NCBI RefSeq assembly: GCF_018614955.1
Contig: NZ_JAGGNV010000078.1
Span: forward strand, 1-37,274
DNA from: Variovorax paradoxus
GTDB lineage: Bacteria; Pseudomonadota; Gammaproteobacteria; Burkholderiales; Burkholderiaceae_C
DNA: 37,274 nt
Direction: 5' to 3'
In this document: in pieces, positions 25,191 through 33,667 of the stretch
Layout of the letters: each line of letters opens with the position of its first letter
Numbering within the stretch: position 1 is the stretch's first letter
The notes under the pieces: generated by a model
Seen by the model: the letters and a program-made list of their open reading frames with translations, nothing else
What the model was told of the DNA's origin: nothing
Database searches by the model: none
Position numbers and translations under genes: made by a program

Positions 25191-26374
25191 ATGGAACTGA
25201 TTGACGCCATCGTCGCGCACGCGGATGCCCACGTCGCGTTTCGGCGCGATCTGCACGCGTATCCCGAAACACGCTACGAGGAATTCCGCACCGCCGAACG
25301 GGTCGCCGCAGAACTGGCGCAATGCGGCATCGAGGTCCACCGCGGGTTGGCACGCACCGGCGTGGTCGGGACCCTCTCCCATGGCACGAGCGACAAGGCC
25401 ATCGGTCTGCGGGCCGATATGGACGCGCTGCGGGTGACCGAGCTCAACACCTTCGAGCACGTGAGCAAGCACCCCGGGAAGATGCATGCCTGCGGTCACG
25501 ACGGCCACGTCGCGATGCTGCTCGCCGCCGCGCGGCAGCTGGCGGCGAATTGCCGCTTCGACGGCACCGTGCATTTCATTTTCCAGCCGGCGAGGAAGGT
25601 GGCGCGGGCGCACGCACCATGATCGACGAAGGTCTGTTCGAGCGTTTCCCGGTCGATGCGGTGTTCGCCATGCACAACTGGCCCGGCATGGCGGCCGGCC
25701 AGTTCGCCGTGAGCCCCGGCCCGGTGATGGCACCGAACACCGAGTTCGTAGTGGTCATTCATGGCCGCGGCGGACACGCAGCGCTGCCGCACACCACCGT
25801 TGACCCGGTGCCGGTGGCCTGCGAAGTGGTGCAGGCGTTCCAGACAATCCTGACGCGGAACAAGAAGCCCGGCGAGGCCGCGGTAATCTCGGTGACGGCA
25901 ATCCAGGCCGGCCAGTCGAACAACGTCATCGCGGACGCCTGTGAGCTCAAGGGAACCATCCGCACCTTTTCGCTGGAGACGCTCGACCTGATCGAAGCGC
26001 GCATGACACAGATCGCAAGCCACGTGAGCAGCGCGCACGACGCGCAATGCGAACTGCGCTTCAATCGAAGCTACCCGCCTACCATCAACTCGGCAGCTAA
26101 AGCCGAGCTGGGGAGAGAGGTCCTCATCGGTATCGTCGGCGCCGATAACGTGTTGGTGCAAGAGCCCGCGATGACGGCCGAAGATTTTGCCTTCATGCTG
26201 CAGGCGCGGCCCGGTGCCTATGCCTTCATCGGCAACGGAGACGGCGCCCATCGCACGCTGCCGCACGGTGCTGGGCCTTGCACTTTGCACAACGCGAGCT
26301 ACGACTTCAATGATGCCCTGATTCCGCTAGGGGCCACCTACTGGGTCAAGCTCGTTGAACGCTTCCTCGCCTGA
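25191..26374 (+). pseudogene. M20 family amidohydrolase (hippurate hydrolase-like), single-base frameshift
   Basis: The first frame (to 25622) has the M20 start FRRDLHAYPETRYEE, GLRADMDALRVTE and MHACGHDGHVAMLLAAARQL with its metal ligands. At FQPA the frame is lost. The other frame resumes GGAGARTMIDEGLFERFPVDAVFAMHNWPG and runs to a normal end at 26374 (MTAEDFAFM, GDGAHRTLPHGAGPCTLHN). The sequence at 25588-25600 reads as if one G had been lost from GCGGAGGAA, exactly at the FQPAEEGG motif that carries the catalytic glutamates. The remainder is intact, so this is either a very recent mutation or a sequence error. If repaired, it would be a zinc or manganese amidase of about 394 residues. 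Confidence 0.85.
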
Positions 26375-26422
26375 CGGCGGCGTCACTCCTCGGTGATGTT
26401 CAGGATGGGAACACACTGTTCG

Positions 26423-26716
26423 TCACGTCGACATTCGTTGAGCCGAATCGACGAATGCGCACGCAATGACAGCTTCGCAATTCGAGCGATATGCATCCGA
26501 GTTGCGCCGCAACCCAAGCAATTCGACGCTGCGCTTGCGCAGCAACTCAGAGTCGCTCCTTAGTGCGCGCTGCAGGCACTCGTTGACGTACGCCCTGTCG
26601 CTCCGCAGGCGCGACAGATCGACCCACCAGCCGACCCCGGCCATGAGCCATTTAAAGTCAACCAGATTGAGGAAGAAGTCGTCTCCTTCCAGCTCTGTGG
26701 TCTGTGTCGTATCCAT
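26423..26716 (-). CDS. Small hypothetical protein after fahA
   Basis: Product of 97 residues starting MDTTQTTELEGDDFFLNLVDFKWLMAGVGWWVDLSRLR. The first 20 residues are acidic; the rest contains a Trp/aromatic-rich helix and a basic helix with repeated RS..LL patterns. There is no signal peptide. It starts 23 bases after the fahA stop on the same strand, so it is probably the third gene of the hmgA-fahA operon. I do not recognise a named family; the composition suggests a small helical, possibly regulatory or DNA- or protein-binding protein. Its function is not assigned. Confidence 0.65.
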   Translation of the reverse strand: MDTTQTTELEGDDFFLNLVDFKWLMAGVGWWVDLSRLRSDRAYVNECLQRALRSDSELLRKRSVELLGLRRNSDAYRSNCEAVIACAFVDSAQRMST

Positions 26717-26739
26717 AAGTACAAAATTCTGCTGCCGCG

Positions 26740-28023
26740 CTAATCCAGTGGTTTCGCCGACAGGGCCCCCACGCACTGCCCGAGCCCGATGCGCACCGCG
26801 CCCTGGCGCTCGCAATAGCCGCGCAGACTGAGCGTGTCGCCGTCTTCGAGGAAGCTGCGGCGCTCGCCGTTGGGAAGCAGGATCGGCTCCTTTCCGCCCA
26901 GCGTGAGCTCGAGCAGCGAGCCGGCCTCGTCGGGCTTCGGACCTGAAAGCGTGCCCGAGCCGAGCAGGTCGCCCGGCTGCAGGTTGCAGCCGTTCACCGT
27001 GTGGTGCGTGACGAGCTGCGCGGCGGTCCAGTAGCTGGCCTCTTTCGCGTTGCCGCGCGAAAGGAGCACGGCGCCCTCGCCGGCTTCGCGCATCTTCGCG
27101 GTTTGCAGCCAGACCTCGAGCGTGATGTCGAGCGCACCGCTTTCGCGGTTGGCGGGCCCATCGAGGTAGTGCAGCGGCTGCGGGTCGCCGGCCGGGCGCT
27201 CGAAGGCGGCCCGGAAGGGCGCCAGCGCCTCCATGGTCACGATCCAGGGCGAGAGCGTGGTGGCGAAGTTCTTCGACAGGAAGGGTCCGAGCGGCTGGTA
27301 CTCCCAGGCCTGGATGTCGCGGGCCGACCAGTCGTTGAGCAGGGTGACGCCGAACAGGTGCGCTTCCGCCTCGCCGATGGCGATCGGCTCGCCGAGCGCA
27401 TTGCCCTGGGCGACCAGGAATCCGAGCTCGAGCTCGTAGTCGAGCCGCTTCGAAGGACCGAAGGAAGGCGTCGCCGCATCGGGCGCCTTGGTCTGGCCTC
27501 GCGGGCGCTTGAAGCGCTGGCCGCTGACGCCGATCGACGAGGCGCGGCCGTGATAGCCGATCGGCACCCACTGGTAGTTGGGCAGGAGCGGCTGGTCGGG
27601 CCGGAACAAACTGCCGACCGTGCGGGCGTGATGGATGCCGGTGTAGAAATCGGTGTAGTCGCCGATGCGGCAGGGCACCGTCATCTCGACCGCCGACTGG
27701 GCCAGCAGGGCCTTGGTCCACTCGGGGGCCTGCTCGCTGCCTTCGGCCAGGCCGGCGGAGATCGCCGTACGCAGGGCCTGGCGCTCCGCGGGGCTCTTCG
27801 CCATCACCACGTTCATGTCGTCCGTATGGACCAGGCCGGTGGCCTTCAGGTCGAGCACCTGGTCGCCGATCGCGACGCCGATGCGGAAGGGCTCGCCGCT
27901 GCCGGCAGGCCGAAAGCGGCCGAACGGCAGGTTCTGGATTGGAAAGTCGCAGGCATCCTGGTTGGCCGAGGCGACCCAGCTGCGCAGCTGCGGGTCGTGG
28001 GTGGCGTTCAATACGTTGTTCAT
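26740..28023 (-). CDS. fahA: Fumarylacetoacetase
   Basis: Product of 427 residues, the normal length. It cleaves fumarylacetoacetate to fumarate and acetoacetate, the last step of tyrosine/homogentisate breakdown. The N-terminal SH3-like domain includes FGRFRPAG. The catalytic domain has DYTDFYTGIHHA, LPNYQWVPIGYHGRASS, LDYELELGFLVAQGN with metal-binding Glu residues, LLNDWSARDIQAWEYQPLGPF, and GSGTLSGP. The ATG overlaps the hmgA stop by four bases, so translation is coupled. The maleylacetoacetate isomerase gene (maiA) needed between HmgA and FahA is not in the window and must lie elsewhere or be replaced. Confidence 0.95.
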   Translation of the reverse strand: MNNVLNATHDPQLRSWVASANQDACDFPIQNLPFGRFRPAGSGEPFRIGVAIGDQVLDLKATGLVHTDDMNVVMAKSPAERQALRTAISAGLAEGSEQAPEWTKALLAQSAVEMTVPCRIGDYTDFYTGIHHARTVGSLFRPDQPLLPNYQWVPIGYHGRASSIGVSGQRFKRPRGQTKAPDAATPSFGPSKRLDYELELGFLVAQGNALGEPIAIGEAEAHLFGVTLLNDWSARDIQAWEYQPLGPFLSKNFATTLSPWIVTMEALAPFRAAFERPAGDPQPLHYLDGPANRESGALDITLEVWLQTAKMREAGEGAVLLSRGNAKEASYWTAAQLVTHHTVNGCNLQPGDLLGSGTLSGPKPDEAGSLLELTLGGKEPILLPNGERRSFLEDGDTLSLRGYCERQGAVRIGLGQCVGALSAKPLD

Positions 28024-29327
28024 GGCTTGAATTGGTCCTTGAGGCCGGCCCAGCAGTCGGCATAGTCGGTGTCCAGCGCCGGGCTCTGCAGCGCCCAGGC
28101 GGTGGGGATGAAGCGGAAGCGGCTCTCGAACATGAAGGCCAGCGTGTTGTCCAGCTTCTGCGGCTTGAGATCGGCGTGGCTGGCCTTCTCGAAGGCTTCC
28201 TCGTCGGGGCCGTGCGGCACCATCGCGTTGTGCAGGCTGGCGCCGCCGGGCTTGAAGCCACCGGGCTTGGCGTCGTACTCGCCGTAGACCAGGCCCATGA
28301 ACTCGCTCATCAGGTTGCGGTGGTACCAGGGCGGGCGGAAGGTGTTCTCCATCACCAGCCAGCGCGGCGGGAAGATCACGAAGTCGCAGTTGGCGGTGCC
28401 GGGCGTGTCCGAGGGCGAAGTCAGCACGGTGAAGATCGACGGGTCCGGATGGTCGAAGCTGATCGAGCCGATGGTCATGAAGTTGGCCGTGTCGTACTTC
28501 ACCGGCGCCAGGTTGCCGTGCCAGGCGACGACGTTGAAGGGCGACTGCTTCATCGGCGCGCGCCACAGGCGGCCGGAGGATTTCTTGACCAGCTCGTAGC
28601 CGCCGGCCTCGGTCTCGAAGGCGGCCACGGGGGCCTGGAAGTCGCGCGCGTTGGCCAGGCCGTTGGATCCGATCGGGCCCAGCTCGGGCAGGCGGAACTG
28701 GGCGCCGTAGTTCTCGCAGACGTAGCCACGCGAGGGACCATCGGGCACGGCAATCTTGAACGCCACGCCGCGCGGCAGCAGCGCGATCTCGCCGGGCTTG
28801 ACGTCGAGCACGCCCATCTCGGTGGTGATCACCAGCCGGCCCTGCTGCGGCACCAGCAGCATCTCGCCGTCGGCATTGACGAAGGCGCGGCGCTCCATCG
28901 ATCGGCTCGCGAGGTAGACGTGCGCCGCGATGCCGCTGTGCGCCTCGGCGTCGCCATTGGCGGCCAGGGTGTGGATGCCGTCGACGAAATCGACCTCGGC
29001 GTTGTCGAGGGGAATCGGATGCCAGCGCATCGGCTCGGGCGCGAGCGCGATCTCGCGGTCAGCACCGGTCTGCCAGTGCGGCTGCGCATAGGCCTCGTAG
29101 CGGCCCGAGACCACCGAGGGCTGGCGCCGGTACAGCCAGCTGCGGCGGTTCTCGTGGCGCGGCGCGGTGAAGGCGGTGCCCGAGATCAGCTCGGGATAGA
29201 GGTCGAAGGGCGCGCGCTGCGGGCTGTTGCGGCCCTGCGGCAGGGCGCCGGCCACGGCCTCGGTGGCGTATTCGTTGCCGAAGCCAATCAGATAATTTCG
29301 ACCGGCTGTATCCGTCATGCGGTTCAT
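28020..29327 (-). CDS. hmgA: Homogentisate 1,2-dioxygenase
   Basis: Product of about 435 residues. It opens the homogentisate ring with O2 to give maleylacetoacetate, using Fe(II). Recognisable blocks: NYLIGFGNEYATEAVAGALP at the N-terminus, SWLYRRQPSV, VVAWHGNLAPVKYDTANFMTIGSI, PPRWLVMENTFRPPWYHRNLMSEFMGLVYGEYDAK with the iron-binding His and Glu residues, and HNAMVPHGPDEEAFEKAS. The ATG at 29327 has GAG eight bases before it; ATG at 29318 is an alternative. It is the first gene of hmgA-fahA. The two genes lie downstream of the Bug gene on the same strand, with 263 bases between. Confidence 0.95.
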   Translation of the reverse strand: MNRMTDTAGRNYLIGFGNEYATEAVAGALPQGRNSPQRAPFDLYPELISGTAFTAPRHENRRSWLYRRQPSVVSGRYEAYAQPHWQTGADREIALAPEPMRWHPIPLDNAEVDFVDGIHTLAANGDAEAHSGIAAHVYLASRSMERRAFVNADGEMLLVPQQGRLVITTEMGVLDVKPGEIALLPRGVAFKIAVPDGPSRGYVCENYGAQFRLPELGPIGSNGLANARDFQAPVAAFETEAGGYELVKKSSGRLWRAPMKQSPFNVVAWHGNLAPVKYDTANFMTIGSISFDHPDPSIFTVLTSPSDTPGTANCDFVIFPPRWLVMENTFRPPWYHRNLMSEFMGLVYGEYDAKPGGFKPGGASLHNAMVPHGPDEEAFEKASHADLKPQKLDNTLAFMFESRFRFIPTAWALQSPALDTDYADCWAGLKDQFKP

Positions 29328-29390
29328 ACGCAAATCTCATGAAAGGTGTGAGTTGCGGAAACTTGTCCGCAGTCCTCGACAAGGGAGGCG

Positions 29391-29543
29391 TTAGCCCTCC
29401 AGCGACTCCCACATTTCGACGTCGCGCACTGCGGCCGCATTGCTGGAGCTGTGGTACTCGGTCGCCTCGCCGTAGCAGTCGCCCACGTCAAAGGGAATCA
29501 GGCTTATTACTTCTTTAACGCGGGCGAAGGCAAGCTGACAACG
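29391..29543 (-). other. Unassigned 50-codon open stretch upstream of hmgA
   Basis: Between in-frame stops, the reverse strand reads LAFARVKEVISLIPFDVGDC followed by YGEATEYHSSSNAAAVRD, ending at TAA 29391-29393. The composition looks protein-like, but there is no start codon and I cannot name a family. It may be the tail of a lost gene. The rest of 29328-29590 holds the presumed hmgA promoter, and I see no clear elements in it. Confidence 0.25.
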
Positions 29544-29590
29544 CTAGCGAAAAGGCATCGATAAGCTCATCTCTGGCAAGCAAGGAAGGT

Positions 29591-30568
29591 TCAATCCACG
29601 GTGATGTTGCGTTCCTTGATGAGCTGCGACCAAGTGCGGCCCTCGTCCCGGATCATGCGGGCGAGCTCTTCGGGTGTGCTCGACGTGGCCTCGAAGCCGC
29701 GTTCGCGCAGCTTGCTGACGATACCTTCGCTCTTCAATACCTTCTCCGTTTCGACCCGCAGCCGCTTGATGATGTCGGCTGGCGTGCCGGCGGGTGCGAC
29801 GAACGCGGACCAGCTCTCGAGCATGAGCTTGGGCATGCCCTGCTCCGCGACCGTACGCACTTCGGGCAGCGAAGGCATACGCGTCTTGCTGGTCACGGCC
29901 AGTGGCCGCAGCTTGCCGGCGTGAATCTGAGGCAGGAGAGTTGCCGGCGCCTCGAAAAAGAGATCGACCTGGCCGCCGAGCAGGTCGTTGAGCGCAGGCC
30001 CGCCTCCCTTGTAGGGGACGTGCGTGATGGAGATGTTGGCCTCACGCATCAGAGTTTCACCCATGAGGTGCGGCGTGGTGCCATACCCAGGCGAAGCGAA
30101 ACTCATTTTGTCCGGCTTGGCCTTCGCCCCCGCGACCACATCGGCCAGTGACTTGTAGGGCGAGTTGCTGTTGACCACCAGTACCAACGGAAACTGACTG
30201 ACCGTGGTAATCGGCGTAAAGGCGGCGGGATCGACGGTGGCGCGCTTCTGCAGGTAGGGCGCGATGGTCAGTGTGCTGGCGTTGGCCAAGAAAATCGTGT
30301 AGCCGTCCGGAGCGGCGCGCGCCACGTTGGCCGCGGCGATCATGCCGCCGGCGCCGGCGACGTTCTCGACAACCAACGGTTGCCCCAGCCCGGCTGCCAT
30401 GCGCTCAGCGATCAGCCGAGCCACTACGTCAGATTGCCCGCCAGTCGCGAAGGGGAGGATCACCTTGATCGGCCGCGAAGGGTAGGTTTCAGCCGCGAAG
30501 GCCGTTGAGCACAGGTAGCCGAGCGCTGCCGTGATTGCCAAGCCCCCGAGAAGTTTGCGCGTTGTCAT
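29591..30568 (-). CDS. Bug/TctC-type periplasmic solute-binding protein
   Basis: Product of 325 residues, the standard Bug length. A Sec signal peptide ends near AFAAE (about residue 25), followed by YPSRPIKVILPFATGGQSDVVARLIAERM, VENVAGAGGMIAAANVARAAPDGYTIFLAN and the C-terminal ARMIRDEGRTWSQLIKERNI. It captures a small organic, probably aromatic or hydroxy, acid in the periplasm. It is the last gene of the leftward monooxygenase-aldolase-dehydrogenase operon, 48 bases past the dehydrogenase. No TctAB membrane subunits are present, which is usual for the expanded Bug sets of Burkholderiales. Confidence 0.92.
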   Translation of the reverse strand: MTTRKLLGGLAITAALGYLCSTAFAAETYPSRPIKVILPFATGGQSDVVARLIAERMAAGLGQPLVVENVAGAGGMIAAANVARAAPDGYTIFLANASTLTIAPYLQKRATVDPAAFTPITTVSQFPLVLVVNSNSPYKSLADVVAGAKAKPDKMSFASPGYGTTPHLMGETLMREANISITHVPYKGGGPALNDLLGGQVDLFFEAPATLLPQIHAGKLRPLAVTSKTRMPSLPEVRTVAEQGMPKLMLESWSAFVAPAGTPADIIKRLRVETEKVLKSEGIVSKLRERGFEATSSTPEELARMIRDEGRTWSQLIKERNITVD

Positions 30569-30616
30569 GTTTGTCTCCGATGCTGCATTGAAATTGAAAG
30601 CGGCCGTCCCGGCGCG

Positions 30617-31570
30617 TCAGTAGCCCAGGCTCCTGTCGACCTCGTGAAGCAACGGCTGCCCCTCGGCCAGGCGCTTCAGGTTTTCGAGGAACTGATCGAC
30701 CACCGGGCCGACCGACGGCTGAGCCGCGATGTGAGGCGTGACCAGGATCTTGTCGTGGTGCCAGAAGGCGCTGGTCGGTGGCAGCGGCTCGGTCGCGAAC
30801 ACGTCCAAGGCGGCGCCGCTCAGATGACCCTCATTCACCAGGGCCAGCAGGTCGTCCTCGACCATGATGCCACCGCGTGCCACGTTGATCACGAAGCTGC
30901 CCTTGGGAAGCTTCGCAAGACGCGTTCGGCCCAAGAGGCCGGCGGTCTGCGCGGTGATCGGCAGCAGGCACACCAAAAAATCGGACTGGCCGAGGAAAGC
31001 GTCCATGGTTCCCTCGCCGAGGTACACCGGCACGCGCGGCGTGCGCGCGTTTGAGCGCGTCCAGCCGATGACGTTGAAACCGAGCGCGGCGACCACGTCG
31101 GCAACGACGGCGCCGATTGAGCCCAGCCCCATGATGCCGACCGTGACTTGCCGTGCGTCGGGCACCGGCAGGCGCTTCCATTCGCCCGCAGCATGCTGCT
31201 GTTCCATCTTCGGCAACGATCGGAACTGCCGCAGGATCTGCAGGGAGACGAATTGCGCCATGCTCAGGCCGAGCCCAGGCTCGACTGCACGGGTGACCCT
31301 GACGTGCGTCGGCAGGTCAGGCGCGGAGATGATGCCGTCGGCGCCGGCGCCAACGGAAGCGGCGAGCTGCAGGTTGGGCAGGCGCGGCGCGATGCCGGCG
31401 GGAAGCTTGAAGGCGAACAGTGCGGTGACGTCAGGGTCTCCGTCCGCGCCGAGTTCGGTAACGATCTCGAGATCTGGCGCGCGGGCGCGCAGCGCCTCGT
31501 AGCGGGCGGTGACGAAGTCCGACGTCAGCAACATCAGGACTTTGGGGGGGCGGCCGGTGAGCTTGCTCAT
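30617..31570 (-). CDS. D-2-hydroxyacid dehydrogenase (GhrA/hydroxypyruvate reductase-like)
   Basis: Product of 317 residues. It has a Rossmann motif, VGIMGLGSIGAVVADVVAALGF (near residue 150), the catalytic Arg in INVARGGIMVEDDLL, Glu in FATEPLPPTSAFWHHDKILVTPHIAAQ, and His in the same block. It interconverts 2-oxoacids and D-2-hydroxyacids with NAD(P)H in the cytoplasm. The ATG overlaps the aldolase stop by four bases. The open frame upstream to 31852 is a shadow of the aldolase. In this operon it may reduce a pyruvate- or glyoxylate-type product released by the aldolase; that link is inference. Confidence 0.9.
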   Translation of the reverse strand: MSKLTGRPPKVLMLLTSDFVTARYEALRARAPDLEIVTELGADGDPDVTALFAFKLPAGIAPRLPNLQLAASVGAGADGIISAPDLPTHVRVTRAVEPGLGLSMAQFVSLQILRQFRSLPKMEQQHAAGEWKRLPVPDARQVTVGIMGLGSIGAVVADVVAALGFNVIGWTRSNARTPRVPVYLGEGTMDAFLGQSDFLVCLLPITAQTAGLLGRTRLAKLPKGSFVINVARGGIMVEDDLLALVNEGHLSGAALDVFATEPLPPTSAFWHHDKILVTPHIAAQPSVGPVVDQFLENLKRLAEGQPLLHEVDRSLGY

Positions 31571-32304
31571 CCTTGGGTTCTTTCGTAGGTGAATCGGGGG
31601 TTGTGGCGGCGCGCCTGGCGGACCAGGAGCTTCCAGCGCAGATCGACCACATCCGGCCGCTGCAGGAACGCCTTGGTCTGGCGAGCCTCGGCCGCCGGCA
31701 GAACCTTGGGCTTGCCGACGGCCATGGCCTGCAATTGCACGCGCGCCGCGAACTCGAGCACCGTGGCCGCGATCGCCGTTTCCGCGATTGATGTGCCGAC
31801 GACCACCGAGCCATGGTTGCGAAGCAAAATGGCGCGGTTCGGGCCAAGCCACGAGGCGATGCTGGCGCCCTCCTTCTTGTCGAGCACGATCCCTTCGAAC
31901 TCGTCGAACAGCACGATGTCCTCGTAAAACAGCGCGCCGCTCTGCGTCACGGGCTCGAGGTTGCTGCCGACGACGCCAAGCGTCAGCGAGGCCTCGGAGT
32001 GCGTGTGCAGGATACAGCAGACCTCGGGCCGGGCCTCATAGATCTCGGTATGGATGTTGAGCGTGGGGTTGCATGGGAGCGTGCCGGTGACGGTGCGAAG
32101 TTCGAAGTCGGATTCGATCAGCTCGTCTGCAGTTGCCTCCTCGAAGCCGTAGCCGTAGGGAATGCTCCAGAAGGTTCGGGCACCCGGCAGGCGGGCCGTC
32201 AAATGGCCCGAAATGCCACTGCCCTGGCCATCCATGGCAAGGACCTGGAAGGCATGCACAAGGTCGTGCACGAGAGTGCGCAAGTTGTCGGTTTGGTTCG
32301 TCAT
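31567..32304 (-). CDS. Class II aldolase/adducin-family protein
   Basis: Product of 245 residues. It shows the zinc aldolase pattern: SGISGHLTARLPGARTFW for phosphate/carboxylate binding, NIHTEIYEARPEVCCILHTHSEASLTLG with the HTHS metal ligands, and LRNHGSVVVGTSIAETA with the third His. Family members cleave or decarboxylate phosphorylated sugars or oxo-hydroxy acids. The start at 32304 is chosen with GGAA four bases upstream; ATG 32313 is nearly as likely. It is the second gene of the operon, 20 bases after the monooxygenase. A C-C cleavage in a ring-derived acid would fit its neighbours, but the substrate is unproven. Confidence 0.88.
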   Translation of the reverse strand: MTNQTDNLRTLVHDLVHAFQVLAMDGQGSGISGHLTARLPGARTFWSIPYGYGFEEATADELIESDFELRTVTGTLPCNPTLNIHTEIYEARPEVCCILHTHSEASLTLGVVGSNLEPVTQSGALFYEDIVLFDEFEGIVLDKKEGASIASWLGPNRAILLRNHGSVVVGTSIAETAIAATVLEFAARVQLQAMAVGKPKVLPAAEARQTKAFLQRPDVVDLRWKLLVRQARRHNPRFTYERTQG

Positions 32305-32324
32305 CGGTTCCATATTCCTTGTCT

Positions 32325-33557
32325 TCAAGCTGTGGTCCGCGCCGGCTGGCTGCCGCCCACATCGACGGCAGTGGCGTCGTAGCTGAACAGCCATTCGTAG
32401 CGCTCCCGCACGCGTTCTTCGTTCCACTCGCGATCGACGTAGCGGCTGGCCTCCGTCGCGTCGGCCAGGAGAGGGTTGTGAAATCGCGCCGCATTCGCCG
32501 CCGAACCGAGCACGATGCGCGACGTGCGCTCCAGTCGCAGCGCCTGGTATCGCATCAGGCCCGCCGCAAGGTCATCGGCATGGGCAGCGAGGCAGCGCGC
32601 GAGGACGATGCCGTCTTCCAGGGCCATCACGGCGCCCTGGGCCAGGAACGGCAGCGTCGAGTGACAGGCGTCGCCGAGCAGCGTGGCCCGACCGACGGTC
32701 CATGTCTCCATCGGCTGACGGCTGAGCAGCGCCCACTTGTACGGCTGCTGGATGCCCTGGATCAGGCACTGAACGTCGTCGTGCCAATGCCTGAAATCGT
32801 GCAGGCATTCGTCGACGCTGCCGCGCTCGGTCCACGACTCGACCTGCCAGTCGCTACGCTCGACAATGCCGACAAAATTGACGAGTTCACCATTGCGCAG
32901 CGGATAGTGGATGACGTGCGCGCCGGGCCCGATCCAGTTGGTGCCGACGTTCGCGTGCAGATGCGAGGGCAGCTTCTCGCGCGGCACCAGCCCGCGCCAT
33001 GCGACGCAACCCGTGAACTGTGCATCACTGGGGCCGAACATGGCGCGACGGATGCGGGAGTGCACACCGTCGGCACCGATCAGGATGTCGCCGCGAACCC
33101 TCTCGCCGTTCTCGAGTTCAACTTCGACGCCCTCGACGTCCTGGACGAAGCCGACCGCCCGGGCACCGAGCCGGATCGCGTCGGGTTGGCCCTGCCGCAC
33201 ATGCCTCTCCATCAACGCGTGCAGGTCGGCGCGGTAGATCAGGTAGTAGGGAAAGCCGTATTTCTGCACCGATTCCGCGCCCAGGTCGAACAGCTTCCAG
33301 GTCTGGCCGGTGCTCCATAGCCGCACCTGCTTGCCGGCGGCCTCTGTCGCGATCTGCGGCAACTCATCACCCAAGCCAAGGTCTGCCAGGCAGCGCGAGC
33401 CATTGGCGCTGACCTGGAAACCCGCGCCAACCTCGCCGAGCTGGGGCGCCTGCTCGAGCACGGTCACGTGAAAGCCGCGACGCATTAGCGCCAGCGCGCA
33501 GCAAAGTCCTCCGATGCCGGCACCGGCGATGAGGATCCTGGGAGTTGTAGCGGGCAT
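32325..33557 (-). CDS. FAD-dependent aromatic monooxygenase (salicylate hydroxylase-like)
   Basis: Product of 410 residues, typical of the class A flavoprotein hydroxylases. It has RILIAGAGIGGLCCALALMRRGFHVTVLEQ (dinucleotide-binding fold), GERVRGDILIGADGVHSRIRR (the DG fingerprint) and TLLGDACHSTLPFLAQGAVMALEDGIVLA (the GD FAD-ribityl motif). It inserts an OH group into an aromatic acid using NAD(P)H. AGGAGT lies seven bases before the ATG. Closest in style to salicylate 1- and 3-hydroxybenzoate 6-hydroxylases; the true substrate is open. It is the first gene of the leftward operon, divergent from a LysR regulator. Confidence 0.92.
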   Translation of the reverse strand: MPATTPRILIAGAGIGGLCCALALMRRGFHVTVLEQAPQLGEVGAGFQVSANGSRCLADLGLGDELPQIATEAAGKQVRLWSTGQTWKLFDLGAESVQKYGFPYYLIYRADLHALMERHVRQGQPDAIRLGARAVGFVQDVEGVEVELENGERVRGDILIGADGVHSRIRRAMFGPSDAQFTGCVAWRGLVPREKLPSHLHANVGTNWIGPGAHVIHYPLRNGELVNFVGIVERSDWQVESWTERGSVDECLHDFRHWHDDVQCLIQGIQQPYKWALLSRQPMETWTVGRATLLGDACHSTLPFLAQGAVMALEDGIVLARCLAAHADDLAAGLMRYQALRLERTSRIVLGSAANAARFHNPLLADATEASRYVDREWNEERVRERYEWLFSYDATAVDVGGSQPARTTA

Positions 33558-33595
33558 GGTGTTGACTCCTTCGCTCGGTCGAGGCCCTGTTTGGC

Positions 33596-33648
33596 CACGA
33601 AGCGATTCCATCGCACGAAGAGAGATTTGGGAAGTTAAACTATCAAAT
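33596..33648. promoter_or_regulatory. Divergent control region between monooxygenase and LysR
   Basis: The 110-base intergenic region carries a palindrome, GCGAT-TCC-ATCGC at 33602-33614, flanked by direct repeats CACGAAG (33596-33602 and 33614-33620). It also has ATTTG (33625-33629) and CAAAT (33644-33648) as inverted arms 14 bases apart. Such dyads beside a divergent LysR gene are candidate LysR recognition and activation sites. Confidence 0.45.
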
Positions 33649-33667
33649 CAATTCATAGCCACTCCTA

